In this document: piece by piece, positions 15,787-24,048 of the stretch
Numbering within the stretch: the stretch's first letter is position 1
How the letters are laid out: the number at the start of each line of letters is the position of its first letter
Origin: CBDHDN01 sp965261585
Lineage (GTDB): Bacteria; Pseudomonadota; Alphaproteobacteria; UBA6615
DNA length: 50,950 nucleotides
Assembly (NCBI GenBank): GCA_965261585.1
Contig: CBDHDN010000076.1
Span: forward strand, 1-50,950
Reading direction: 5' to 3'
Program-made: the position numbers and the translations under genes
The notes under the pieces: model-generated
Told to the model about the DNA's origin: nothing
What the model saw: the letters and a program-made list of their open reading frames with translations, nothing else
Databases searched by the model: none

Positions 15787-16448
15787 TGCGGTTTCGGCTC
15801 AGTCCCGCCCAGTGCGGCGCTCACCGGCTCGGGCGGCTTTTTTTCCGCAGCGGGCGCTGCGGCGCCGCCGCCGCCGGCGCCATCGTCCTGCGTGGTGGCC
15901 GCGTGGTCAGCTGCCTTGGCGACCGGCTCCGCGGCGCCATTGCCGTTCACCTCGGCGCGCCGCACCTTGGTGTCGGGCACCTTGGTGTCGGGCACCTTGG
16001 TGTCGGACGCCTCGGTGCCGCGCACCTTGGAGCCGCCCGCCTTGGCGCCGCGCGCCTTGGCGCCGCCCGCCTTGGAGCCGCGCACCTTGGAGCCGCGCGC
16101 CTTGGAGCCGCGCGCCGTGGGCTTGGCCTGCATCGGGGTCGTCGGATTGAAGATCGAGTTGCTTGCCGCCGGGTCGGCCTTGTCATCGAGCCCCGGCACC
16201 GGCCCGAGCAGGTCGTCAAGGCCGTCGTCTTTTGCACTCGTCGCCTTCTGGAGATCGCGCTTGATCTCGTCGACACCGCTCTCGCGCGCCATGTCCTCGA
16301 GGCCGCGTTGAAACTCCCGCGCCATGGCGCGGGCACGCCGCATCAGGCCCGTCACCGTGCGCAGGACCCCCGGAAGCTCCTTCGGGCCAACCACGATGAG
16401 CGCGACCACGGCAACGAGAAGCAACTCGGTCCAACCGAGGTCTAGCAT
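15783..16448 (-). CDS. tatB: Twin-arginine translocase subunit TatB
   Basis: 221 residues. MLDLGWTELLLVAVVALIVV is the membrane span with the conserved Glu, followed by GPKELPGVLRTVTGLMRRAR, the hinge and amphipathic helix. The C-terminal tail is long. Residues about 113-162 are a Lys/Arg-rich pentapeptide array (SKARG, SKVRG, SKAGG, AKARG, TKVPD), encoded by ten 15-bp units. It binds TatC and passes substrates to TatA. The array is in frame and outside the conserved domain. Confidence 0.93.
   Translation of the reverse strand: MLDLGWTELLLVAVVALIVVGPKELPGVLRTVTGLMRRARAMAREFQRGLEDMARESGVDEIKRDLQKATSAKDDGLDDLLGPVPGLDDKADPAASNSIFNPTTPMQAKPTARGSKARGSKVRGSKAGGAKARGAKAGGSKVRGTEASDTKVPDTKVPDTKVRRAEVNGNGAAEPVAKAADHAATTQDDGAGGGGAAAPAAEKKPPEPVSAALGGTEPKPQ
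15961..16110 (-). repeat. Ten 15-bp tandem units within tatB
   Basis: Ten consecutive units of the type CGCACCTTGGAGCCG run without gaps, with one to five differences between units. They encode a pentapeptide array rich in Ser, Lys, Arg and Gly, grading into TKVPD units. An eleventh, more divergent unit may follow. Such arrays commonly vary in copy number between strains. Confidence 0.85.
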
Positions 16449-16479
16449 GGGCGTTACACTGTAGCGGGTGTGCGCGGGT

Positions 16480-16710
16480 TCAGAACTTGGCCGTCACGTC
16501 CTCGCGAACCATTGTTTCGGGCTTGGCCGTCTTCTCCTCGTCGATCTGCTGCGGCGGCGCCTCGGCAACCTCATCCTTCATGTTGGTCTTGAAGGATTTG
16601 ATGCCTTTGGCGATGTCGCCCATCAGGCCAGGGATCTTGCCGCGGCCGCCAAACAGGACCAGCACCACGACCAAGAGAATGACCCAGTGCCAGATACTGG
16701 TGAAACCCAT
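16480..16710 (-). CDS. tatA: Twin-arginine translocase subunit TatA
   Basis: 76 residues. MGFTSIWHWVILLVVVLVLF is the single span, followed by the FGGRGKIPGLMGDIAKGIKS hinge and amphipathic helix. A charged tail ends VREDVTAKF. TatA polymers form the export passage. It is the first gene of tatABC; TctC further along in this window carries a likely RR signal. Confidence 0.95.
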   Translation of the reverse strand: MGFTSIWHWVILLVVVLVLFGGRGKIPGLMGDIAKGIKSFKTNMKDEVAEAPPQQIDEEKTAKPETMVREDVTAKF

Positions 16711-16828
16711 ACCGGAACTCCTAACGTTCGTCGTGAATGTCGTCTTACGCGTTCGTTGTCAATTATGCCAAAGAGCCGCAGTTTCCGCAATGTTCGGACC
16801 CTTGGGCACGGGCCCGCCCTGCCATCGA

Positions 16829-17935
16829 TTATGTGGTCCCGGGCCACGGAAATACAAACGCTTGGGCAGTTTCCAGCCGCAACCCAACGATTGTTTGATC
16901 GGCCGGCAGATAGCGGCCCGGCACCCTGGCATGGAGATGCAGCGGCCCGTCGTTCCCGTTTAGCGTGAGATGAACGAGGCTGGTACGGCCGAGCAGCCGC
17001 GCCGCCTCGACAATCCCAGTCGGCCCGGCCCCGGTCGGCCCGGCCCCGGTCGGCCCAGCAGCGGCACCATCGGTGCTGAGCCGCAGCGCCTCGGGCCGGA
17101 TGAGGACCTCGACCTTGGCGCCGTCGGCATGTCCGGGCGCCGGGATACCGCCCAGCGGCGTCGACACATGCTCGCCAACGACAGTGCCGGCGAGCCGGTT
17201 GACGTCACCGAAGAACTCGGCAACGAACGCGTTCGCCGGCTCGAAATAAATCGCCGACGGAGCGCCGGTCTGCTCAAGCGCGCCGTTGCGCATGACGGTG
17301 ATCCGGTCGGCCATGAACATCGCCTCCTCGGGATCGTGGGTGACCATCAGCGCGGCCGCGGCGGCGCCTTTGAGGATGTGCAGCGCGTCGTCGCGGATGC
17401 GCGAGCGCAGGCGCGCATCGAGACCCGAGAACGGCTCGTCCAGCAGCATTACCCGCGGCCGCGGCGCCATCGCCCGGGCCAGCGCCGTGCGCTGCTGCTG
17501 GCCGCCGCTCAGCTCATGGGTGAAGGCGTTGGCCTGATCGGTCATGCCGACCTTGGCCAACGCGGCGAGCGCCTCCGTGCGCCGCTGCCGTGTCGGCAAA
17601 TGGGCAAGGCCGAACGCGACGTTGTCGAGCACGCTGAGGTGGGGGAACAGGGCATAGTCCTGAAACACCAGGCCGACGCCGCGGTCCTCCGGCGGCACGG
17701 CCCGGGTCGCGTCGGCCATAACCGCATCGCCGATCAGGACACGGCCAGCCTGCAGCGGCTCCAGCCCGGCGGCGATCCGCAGCAGTGTCGACTTGCCGCA
17801 GCCCGACGGGCCGACCAGGCAAACAAGCTCACCCGGCTCGACAATCAGCGAGACGCCGTCGACGGCCCGCAGGGCGCCGAAGTCGTGGCTCACATGCTCC
17901 AGTCTCAGCGTATTCACGGGTCGTGCGCAGTCCAT
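16829..17935 (-). CDS. ABC transporter ATP-binding protein, FbpC/PotA type
   Basis: 368 residues. Walker A is CLVGPSGCGKSTLLRIAAGL, the Q-loop is VGLVFQDYALFPHLSV, the signature is ELSGGQQQRTALARAM, Walker B is VMLLDEPFSGLD, and the switch His is in ALMVTHDPEEAMFMADR. A C-terminal TOBE-like domain follows. This is typical of importers for Fe3+, thiamine, polyamines or sulfate. No permease or binding protein lies beside it, so it is an orphan here; the FbpA-like protein at 31234 is distant and on the other strand. A GPTGA repeat lies in the TOBE region. Confidence 0.88.
   Translation of the reverse strand: MDCARPVNTLRLEHVSHDFGALRAVDGVSLIVEPGELVCLVGPSGCGKSTLLRIAAGLEPLQAGRVLIGDAVMADATRAVPPEDRGVGLVFQDYALFPHLSVLDNVAFGLAHLPTRQRRTEALAALAKVGMTDQANAFTHELSGGQQQRTALARAMAPRPRVMLLDEPFSGLDARLRSRIRDDALHILKGAAAAALMVTHDPEEAMFMADRITVMRNGALEQTGAPSAIYFEPANAFVAEFFGDVNRLAGTVVGEHVSTPLGGIPAPGHADGAKVEVLIRPEALRLSTDGAAAGPTGAGPTGAGPTGIVEAARLLGRTSLVHLTLNGNDGPLHLHARVPGRYLPADQTIVGLRLETAQAFVFPWPGTT
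17019..17063 (-). repeat. Three 15-bp tandem units inside the ABC ATPase gene
   Basis: Two identical units GTCGGCCCGGCCCCG and a third, degenerate unit encode GPTGA repeats in the TOBE-domain linker. The array is in frame. Confidence 0.75.
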
Positions 17936-18066
17936 TCCCGAGCCGCGCGCCTCGACAGCGCCCCCACGGGGCCACGGCGCGCACCAACGGCTATTGCACC
18001 TATATTACGGAAGGATCAACGCCGCTGGATGCGGGTCGGCCCAGGCCGCGCCCGGCGCCGGCCGGC

Positions 18067-18735
18067 TCAGGGGCCGTCGTCCGCCACCAGGGGATCGGGT
18101 GCTTCCTCCTCCGCTGTCTCCTCGGCGAGGATCCCGCTGGGCAGCTCGCCCTCGCCGACGCGCGAGCGGTAGATCGCCAGTGCGGCGCCGCTGTCGAGCA
18201 GGCCGGCGGCCTTCAGCTCCTCCTGCCCCGGCAGGTCCATCAGGCTGTCGAGCTGGAAGTGATCGAGAAAGCCCTCGCTCGTCACCCAGGTGACGGGGCG
18301 CCCGGGCGTGCGGCGCCGCCGGCCGGGCCGGATCCAGCCGGCCTCCAGCAGGACATCGAGCGTGCCGCGATTGACGGCGACACCCCTGATGTCCTCGATC
18401 TCGGCGCGGGTCACGGGCTGGTGGTAGCCGATGATCGCCAGGGTCTCGATGGCCGCGCGCGACAGCCGGCGCGACGCCGTCTGCTCGATGCGCAGGCGCG
18501 GCGCCAGGTCGGGGGCCGTGCGCAGGGCCCACTTCCCGGCGACCCGGACGATGTTGACGCCCCGGTTCGCGTAGTGGGACGACAGCGCTTCGATCAGCGC
18601 CGTAACGTCGCCACCGTCGGGCAGCCGCGCCGCGATCGTCGCCTCGTCCAGCGGCTCCGCCGCGGCGAACAGGATCGCCTCCACCAGACGCAACTGCTGG
18701 TTCGTCTCGGCCGCAACGCCTAGCTCGCTGGTCAT
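18067..18735 (-). CDS. scpB: Segregation and condensation protein ScpB
   Basis: 222 residues. The winged-helix core reads LVEAILFAAAEPLDEATIAARL, then SRAAIETLAIIGYHQPVTRA, EIEDIRGVAVNRGTLDVLLE and GWIRPGRRRRTPGRPVTWVT. The acidic C-terminus is family-typical. ScpB dimerises and binds ScpA and SMC in chromosome condensation. The ATG overlaps the scpA TGA by four bases. A distance of about 130 bases separates its end from the ABC ATPase gene. Confidence 0.95.
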   Translation of the reverse strand: MTSELGVAAETNQQLRLVEAILFAAAEPLDEATIAARLPDGGDVTALIEALSSHYANRGVNIVRVAGKWALRTAPDLAPRLRIEQTASRRLSRAAIETLAIIGYHQPVTRAEIEDIRGVAVNRGTLDVLLEAGWIRPGRRRRTPGRPVTWVTSEGFLDHFQLDSLMDLPGQEELKAAGLLDSGAALAIYRSRVGEGELPSGILAEETAEEEAPDPLVADDGP

Positions 18736-19550
18736 GGCTCGTCTCCGACGATGGCGGGGCCGCGCGCGGCGCGGCGGCCGCGAACATAGATCGGCCCGAA
18801 CGGCTGGTCCTGACGCAGCTCGGCGCGACCGTCGCGCACGAGCTCCAGCCCGGCCGTGAACGCCGCAGCCATGGCCGAGCGGCGGATCAGCCCGTCCTGC
18901 AAATCGGGCGGCAGGTAACTCATCAGCATGGTCCACTCCGATGTGTCGGCGATGGCGCCGGTCATGCGCTGCAGCAGGTTCTCCATGGAGAACAGGCCGG
19001 CGGGCTCGATCTGCAACGGCTCGACCTTGCCGCGGCGGCATACCGTGCCATAGGCGTGCAACAGCTCATAGAGCGAGCCGTCGTATAGTGGGCGGGTGAT
19101 GATCCGCAGACTCTCCGGCGCGCCGCGCCCGAACACGTCGCGGCCGAGCTGCTCGCGCGCGAACAGCCGCGCGCCGACTGTACGCATGGCCTCGAGCCGG
19201 CGCAGCTGGAAGGCCAGCGCCTCGGCCATCTCCTCGCCGGTCGGCTCGTCGCCGCCCTGGTCTTCCTTGGGTAACAGCAGTCGCGACTTGAGGTAGGCGA
19301 GCCACGCCGCCATCACCAGGTAGTCGGCAGCCAGCTCCAGCTCCAGGCCTTTGGCTTCCTGGATGAAGCCGATGTACTGCTCGGCCAGTGCGAGGATCGA
19401 GATGCGCGCGAGGTCGACCTTCTGGTCGCGCGCCAGGGTCAGCAGCAGATCGATCGGGCCCTCGAAGCCATCCAGGTTCAGGACGAGCTGGCGGCCTTCG
19501 GCCGGCCCTGCCGGCTCGTCCGCCTCGAATGTCGTATCGCTATCCGCCAT
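18732..19550 (-). CDS. scpA: Segregation and condensation protein ScpA
   Basis: 272 residues. The N-terminal kleisin motif is LVLNLDGFEGPIDLLLTLAR, followed by LAEQYIGFIQEAKGLELELA and DYLVMAAWLAYLKSRLLLP. It bridges the SMC heads with ScpB. The gene starts four bases after the 3' end of the site-2 protease gene, so it is part of the nagZ operon. Confidence 0.95.
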   Translation of the reverse strand: MADSDTTFEADEPAGPAEGRQLVLNLDGFEGPIDLLLTLARDQKVDLARISILALAEQYIGFIQEAKGLELELAADYLVMAAWLAYLKSRLLLPKEDQGGDEPTGEEMAEALAFQLRRLEAMRTVGARLFAREQLGRDVFGRGAPESLRIITRPLYDGSLYELLHAYGTVCRRGKVEPLQIEPAGLFSMENLLQRMTGAIADTSEWTMLMSYLPPDLQDGLIRRSAMAAAFTAGLELVRDGRAELRQDQPFGPIYVRGRRAARGPAIVGDEP

Positions 19551-19553
19551 CCA

Positions 19554-20234
19554 CTAACCCAGGATGAGGCGCATTAGGAAATCCGCCGGCACACCGACCA
19601 GGATGGCGAACACGTTGATCTGCACGCCCAGCAGCTGCCATCCGACAATAGGCAGAATAAAGATGATGCCGAGCAGAATAAACATGCCATAGCGCTCGAG
19701 CCGCGCCAGCGCCTGCGCCGGGCCCGGCGGGAGCAGGCCGACAGCGACCCGCCCACCGTCCAGCGGCGGCAACGGCAGCATATTAAAAACGGCCAGTATC
19801 ACATTGATCCGGACCGAATTTATCAGATTGAGCGCGACTCACTGATCGACCGGGTCTGGCAGCAGCTGGGCGACGTGCAGCGCCGCCGCGGAGCCGACCG
19901 CGAGGCACAGATTCATCGCCGGGCCGGCCGCGGCGACCCACACCATGTCGCGCTTCGGATTCCTGAGTCGCGCGAAATTGACCGGCACCGGCTTGGCCCA
20001 GCCGAACAGGAACGGCGCCCGCATGAACAACAGCAGGGCCGGCAGCAGGATCGTGCCGAACCGGTCGATGTGGGCGAGCGGGTTGAACGTGACCCGGCCC
20101 AGCCGCTTGGCCGTATCGTCGCCGAGCCGCCAGGCGGTCCAGCCGTGCGCCGCCTCGTGCAGGGTGATGGCGAGCAGGATCGGCAGGACCCAGACCGAGA
20201 CCAGGAAGGCAACCCGGGTCAGATCGGCGCTCAT
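19554..20234 (-). pseudogene. Site-2 protease (M50) family membrane protein with an in-frame TGA
   Basis: The first part reads LLAITLHEAAHGWTAWRLGD, with the HExxH zinc motif, then RLGRVTFNPLAHIDRFGTI. After an in-frame TGA (19839-19841) the same frame continues with VALNLINSVRINVILAVFNM and LPLPPLDGGRVAVGLLPPG, the second zinc-ligand motif. Homologues have Trp at the stop position, so a TGG-to-TGA change explains it. Translation would end before the second motif and give an inactive protein. No frameshift is needed. The gene keeps its conserved place between nagZ and scpA, so a sequence error is a real alternative. Confidence 0.8.
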
Positions 20235-20240
20235 CGGTCG

Positions 20241-21257
20241 CTAGGCCGCGAGCAGTGCATCGAGGCGGGCAACCAGGGCCGCCCGGTCGACCGGCTGCGG
20301 CGCCCGCAGGGCCGCCTGGGCACGGGCCCAGCGGTCGCAGGCCGCCGGCGTCAGCCGCCCGACCCTATCGGCAATCGCACGCATCTCCGCCAGGTTGCCC
20401 GTGCAGTGCAGCACCACGTCGCAGCCGGCCGCCAGGGCCGCGACCGTGCGCGTCGGCAGGTCGCCCGCCAGGGCTTGCATGGATATATCGTCGCTGAACA
20501 GCAGTCCGGCGAAGCCGATCTCGCCGCGGATGACCTCCTCGATCACGGTTGGCGACTGGGTTGCCGGTCGCTCGGCATCAACGGCCGTGAACAGCAGATG
20601 TGCGGTCATCGCAAGCGGCTGGTCGGCCAGCGCCACGAACGGCCGGAAGTCGCTGGCCGCCAGCGTCGCGCGGTCGGCCTCGACGCGCGGCAGGCCGAAA
20701 TGGCTGTCGACCCGGGCCCGGCCATGCCCGGGCAGGTGCTTGACCACCGGCAGGACGCCGCCCGCAAGAAAGCCGGCGCAGGCCGCGTGGCCCAACGCCG
20801 TCACGACCTCCGGATCCGCCGCGAAGGCGCGGTCGCCAATGGCGTCGGTGGTTTCGGGCCGACCCACGTCGAGTACAGGGGCACAATCCACGGTAATGCC
20901 GGCGTCGTGCAGATCGGCGGCAATCAGACGGGCGTTCAGCCCGGCGGCTTCGACGGCCGCGTCGAGGTCGGTCGCGGCGAGGCTGCCGAAGCGGCCGGCC
21001 GGCAGCGCGGCGCGCCAAGCCGGCGGCCGCATGCGGGCGACGCGCCCGCCCTCCTGATCGATCAGGATCGGCGCGTCGGGCCGGCCGACGGACTCACGCA
21101 GCGCCGCGACCAGCGCCGCGACCTGGTCCGGCGTTTCGCAGCTACGGCCGAACAGGATGAAGCCGAACGGCCGCGCATCGCGAAAGAACGCCCGCTCCGC
21201 CGGCGTCACAACCGGGCCGGCGCAACCGAAGACGACGGCACGGTCAGGGCTGGACAA
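20241..21257 (-). CDS. nagZ: Beta-N-acetylhexosaminidase NagZ
   Basis: 338 residues, GH3 family. The hallmark loop is KHLPGHGRARVDSHFGLP, and the nucleophile Asp is in LLFSDDISMQALAG. It removes N-acetylglucosamine from 1,6-anhydro-muropeptides in the cytoplasm during peptidoglycan recycling. Its start overlaps the end of the SPOR gene by 14 bases, and the site-2 protease gene follows. Confidence 0.95.
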   Translation of the reverse strand: MSSPDRAVVFGCAGPVVTPAERAFFRDARPFGFILFGRSCETPDQVAALVAALRESVGRPDAPILIDQEGGRVARMRPPAWRAALPAGRFGSLAATDLDAAVEAAGLNARLIAADLHDAGITVDCAPVLDVGRPETTDAIGDRAFAADPEVVTALGHAACAGFLAGGVLPVVKHLPGHGRARVDSHFGLPRVEADRATLAASDFRPFVALADQPLAMTAHLLFTAVDAERPATQSPTVIEEVIRGEIGFAGLLFSDDISMQALAGDLPTRTVAALAAGCDVVLHCTGNLAEMRAIADRVGRLTPAACDRWARAQAALRAPQPVDRAALVARLDALLAA

Positions 21258-22155
21258 CCAGGCAGTCCTGATTCCTGCTCTTCAGCTGTCCGCACAGTGT
21301 GTCGGCGGCGCCCCGCGTCGCGAACACGCCGCCCTGGATGCGATAGAACGTGCCGCGCGACAGGTCCGCCTGCTGCACATGCAGGGCGAGACCGCCCAGC
21401 AGGTCGACATGCTTCTGCTGCAGCCGCGTCCATTCGGCCTCGCCCGCCTGGCGGTCGCGGAACGAGCCGATCTGTACGCGCCATCCAGCGACGGCAGCGG
21501 CGACGGCCGGCCCGGCAGCCGGCAGGATCGCCACCTCGGTCGGTGCCCCGGCGGGCGGCGCGGCGGGCGCTGCCTGCGTCGCTGCCGGCTCACCGAGCGT
21601 CACCTCGGCAGTTGCAACCGGCGGCACCGGCGCCGCGGCGGGCACCGGGGCCGACGCGGTCTCGGGGGGCGCCGGGATTGGCACGGTCTCGATGGACACC
21701 GCCCGGCGCGGCGGCGTCGGCACCGTCACAACAGTGGTCGCGGCGGGCGCTTGTGGCGCCGCGGCATCGGCCCCCGTGTCCAGCGGCGGCGCGCGCAAGG
21801 TAACCGGCGGGACGGGCGCCTCGGGCGGCGGCAACAGGCGCTCGACGCGCGGCTCGCTCGGCGCCGTCGGCGTCAGTTGCTCGAACACGAGCACGTCGAG
21901 ATGCGGCACTTCGAGGCCGCCGGCCTCCGCCGGACGCTGCTTGGTCAAGCCAGGCTCGGCGCGGATCAGTGGCGGCTCGCCGGCGATCTGCGCATCCTGA
22001 CGCCCCGCATACCAGCCGGCGCCGCCGACACTGGCCAGCGCCAGCGCGATCACCACGGCCGCGACAACGGCGACGCGGCGCCGGCCGCCGTCACCGCTGA
22101 CCGGCGCGTAGTCGTCGTCCCGTGGGCCGGCAACCGAGATCGTTGGCACACCCAT
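21244..22155 (-). CDS. SPOR-domain inner-membrane protein
   Basis: 303 residues. A short cytosolic N-terminus is followed by the span RRVAVVAAVVIALALASVGG, then a long Pro/Ala-rich periplasmic linker. The C-terminal SPOR domain (about 225-303) reads GWRVQIGSFRDRQAGEAEW, then YRIQGGVFATRGAADTLCGQ and LVVQP. SPOR domains bind denuded septal glycan strands. I start at the ATG with GGAGGAG eight bases upstream; it shares one base with the argS TAA. Confidence 0.9.
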   Translation of the reverse strand: MGVPTISVAGPRDDDYAPVSGDGGRRRVAVVAAVVIALALASVGGAGWYAGRQDAQIAGEPPLIRAEPGLTKQRPAEAGGLEVPHLDVLVFEQLTPTAPSEPRVERLLPPPEAPVPPVTLRAPPLDTGADAAAPQAPAATTVVTVPTPPRRAVSIETVPIPAPPETASAPVPAAAPVPPVATAEVTLGEPAATQAAPAAPPAGAPTEVAILPAAGPAVAAAVAGWRVQIGSFRDRQAGEAEWTRLQQKHVDLLGGLALHVQQADLSRGTFYRIQGGVFATRGAADTLCGQLKSRNQDCLVVQP

Positions 22156-23906
22156 TACAACTCCTCCAGCGGTTCGACCCCCATGAGGCGCAGCCCTGTT
22201 GCAATGACGGTGGCTATCCCTTGCACCAGAGCAAGCCGCGCCATGGTCAGCGCGCGGTCTTCCGATACGAGAAAGCGCAGTGTCGTGTTCTCCTTGCCCT
22301 TGGTCCACAGGGCATGAAAACCGGCGGCCAGGTCGTAAAGGTAGAAGGCTAGGCGATGCGGCTCATGCGCCGCCGCCGCGCCCTCTACGGTGCGTGGCCA
22401 GGCGGCCATCAGCTTGATCAAGCCCAGCGAGTCCGATTCGGTCAAGGGCGCCAGATCCGTTGCCGCCAGCGCCGCCCGGCCGAGCTCCGCGTCCGGGAAC
22501 GTCTGCGCGGTCAGCCGGAGCACCGAGCAGCAGCGGGCATGGGCGTACTGGACGTAGAACACGGGGTTGTCGCGGCCCTGCTCCGTGACTTTGGCGAAGT
22601 CGAAGTCCAGCGGCTCGCCGTTCTTGCGGGTCAACATGATGAAGCGCACGACGTCGGTGCCAACCCGGTCGAGCAGGTCGCGCAGCGTCACGTAGGTGCC
22701 GGCGCGCTTCGACATCTTGGCCGGCGCGCCGCCGTCGAGCAGCCGCACCAGTTGGCACAGCTTGACGTCGAGCTTGGCCGCACCGTCGGCCAAGGCGGCC
22801 ACCCCGGCCTGCATGCGCTTCACGTAGCCGCCATGGTCGGCACCCCAGACGTCGATCAGCGTCGGCGTGCCGCGTTGGACCTTGTCGTAGTGATTGGCGA
22901 GGTCGGTGGCGAAATAGGTCCACGAGCCGTCGGACTTCTTGAGCGGCCGGTCGACGTCGTCGCCGAAAGCGGTCGCCCGGAACAGCGTCTGCGGCCGCGG
23001 CTCCCAGTCCTCCGGCACCTTACCCTTGGGCGGATCGAGGGTGCCGGTATAGATCAGGCCCTTGGCCGAAAGGTCGGCGACCACGGCATCGACGGCGCCG
23101 GCATCGACGAGCGACCGTTCGGACGTGAACACGTCGTGGCGGACGCCGAACGCGGCCAGATCGCGCTTGATGTCGGCCATCATCGCGGCGACGGCGAAGT
23201 CGCGGATCGCGGGCAGCCAGGCTTCCTCCGGCTCGGTCAGCCACTGCGCGCCGTCGCGCTCGGCGAGCGCCCGGCCGACCGCGATCAGATAGTCGCCGGG
23301 ATAGTGGTCCTCGGAAATCTCGCCGATCGCCTCGCCCAGCGCCTCGCGATAGCGCAGGAAGGTCGAGCGGGCCAACATGTCGACCTGCACGCCCGCGTCG
23401 TTCACGTAGTACTCGCGCGTCACCGCGTAGCCGGCCTTCTGCAGCAGGCTCGCCAGCACGTCGCCGATGACGGCGCCGCGGGCGTGGCCGACATGCAAGG
23501 GGCCGGTCGGGTTCGTCGACACGTACTCGACATTGACGGCGGCGCCCGCGCCGATGTCGGAGCTGCCGTAGTCTGCGCCGGCGCTCAGCACTTCGCGCAA
23601 CTGGGCGCGCCAGAATTCGTCGACCAGCCGCAGATTGACGAAGCCGGGGCCGGCCACCGTCACCGCGGCGACCTCGGGGTGCTCGCCCAACCGCTCGGCC
23701 AGCATGTCGGCGACGTCGCGCGGCTTCATGCCGGCCGGCTTGGCGACCACCATCGCCGCGTTCGTGGCGACGTCGCCGTGGCTCGTATCGCGCGGCGGCT
23801 CGACCGTGACGCGCGCCAAGTCGAGCCCACTGGCAAGCCGGCCGGCCGCGGCCAGTTGCTCTAGCTCGGCGCAAACAACGCCCTGGAAATGACTGAAGAG
23901 ATTCAT
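22155..23906 (-). CDS. argS: Arginine--tRNA ligase
   Basis: 583 residues from MNLFSHFQGVVCAELEQLAA. The HIGH motif is PTGPLHVGHARGAVIGD, the KMSKS equivalent is AKMSKRAGTYVTLRDLLD, and the C-terminal anticodon-binding domain begins near YAHARCCSVLRL. The longer open frame upstream (to 23966) lacks similarity and runs toward a palindromic repeat. It heads argS-SPOR-nagZ. No lesions. Confidence 0.97.
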   Translation of the reverse strand: MNLFSHFQGVVCAELEQLAAAGRLASGLDLARVTVEPPRDTSHGDVATNAAMVVAKPAGMKPRDVADMLAERLGEHPEVAAVTVAGPGFVNLRLVDEFWRAQLREVLSAGADYGSSDIGAGAAVNVEYVSTNPTGPLHVGHARGAVIGDVLASLLQKAGYAVTREYYVNDAGVQVDMLARSTFLRYREALGEAIGEISEDHYPGDYLIAVGRALAERDGAQWLTEPEEAWLPAIRDFAVAAMMADIKRDLAAFGVRHDVFTSERSLVDAGAVDAVVADLSAKGLIYTGTLDPPKGKVPEDWEPRPQTLFRATAFGDDVDRPLKKSDGSWTYFATDLANHYDKVQRGTPTLIDVWGADHGGYVKRMQAGVAALADGAAKLDVKLCQLVRLLDGGAPAKMSKRAGTYVTLRDLLDRVGTDVVRFIMLTRKNGEPLDFDFAKVTEQGRDNPVFYVQYAHARCCSVLRLTAQTFPDAELGRAALAATDLAPLTESDSLGLIKLMAAWPRTVEGAAAAHEPHRLAFYLYDLAAGFHALWTKGKENTTLRFLVSEDRALTMARLALVQGIATVIATGLRLMGVEPLEEL

Positions 23907-23967
23907 GCTTCGATTGCTAAGTTCCGCGTTCGAGAATGACCGCGTTGCCGAGCGATCGGCCCGCATA

Positions 23968-24014
23968 CTTCGACAAGCTCAGCATGAGGGCCTCACCCTG
24001 AGCTTGTCGAAGGG
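23968..24014. repeat. Palindromic intergenic repeat, family 1, copy A
   Basis: CTTCGACAAGCTCA and TGAGCTTGTCGAAG form perfect 14-base arms around a GAGGGCCTCACCC-like centre. Related copies lie at 28872-28903 and 33377-33443. It sits in the dgt-argS spacer. Such elements are abundant in alphaproteobacterial genomes and may stabilise transcripts or stop transcription. Confidence 0.8.
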
Positions 24015-24048
24015 TGGGGGCCGTCGCGCGCTTCTCCGATAGAGGGCA

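Noticed and set aside
15961..16110. CRISPR-like array
   Set aside because: The units are contiguous 15-mers without spacers, lie inside tatB and preserve its reading frame.
19839..19841. TGA read as Trp across the genome (code change)
   Set aside because: Many intact genes here end in TGA (secF, surE, orfB and others) and other lesions are TAG or frameshifts, so a changed code does not explain them.
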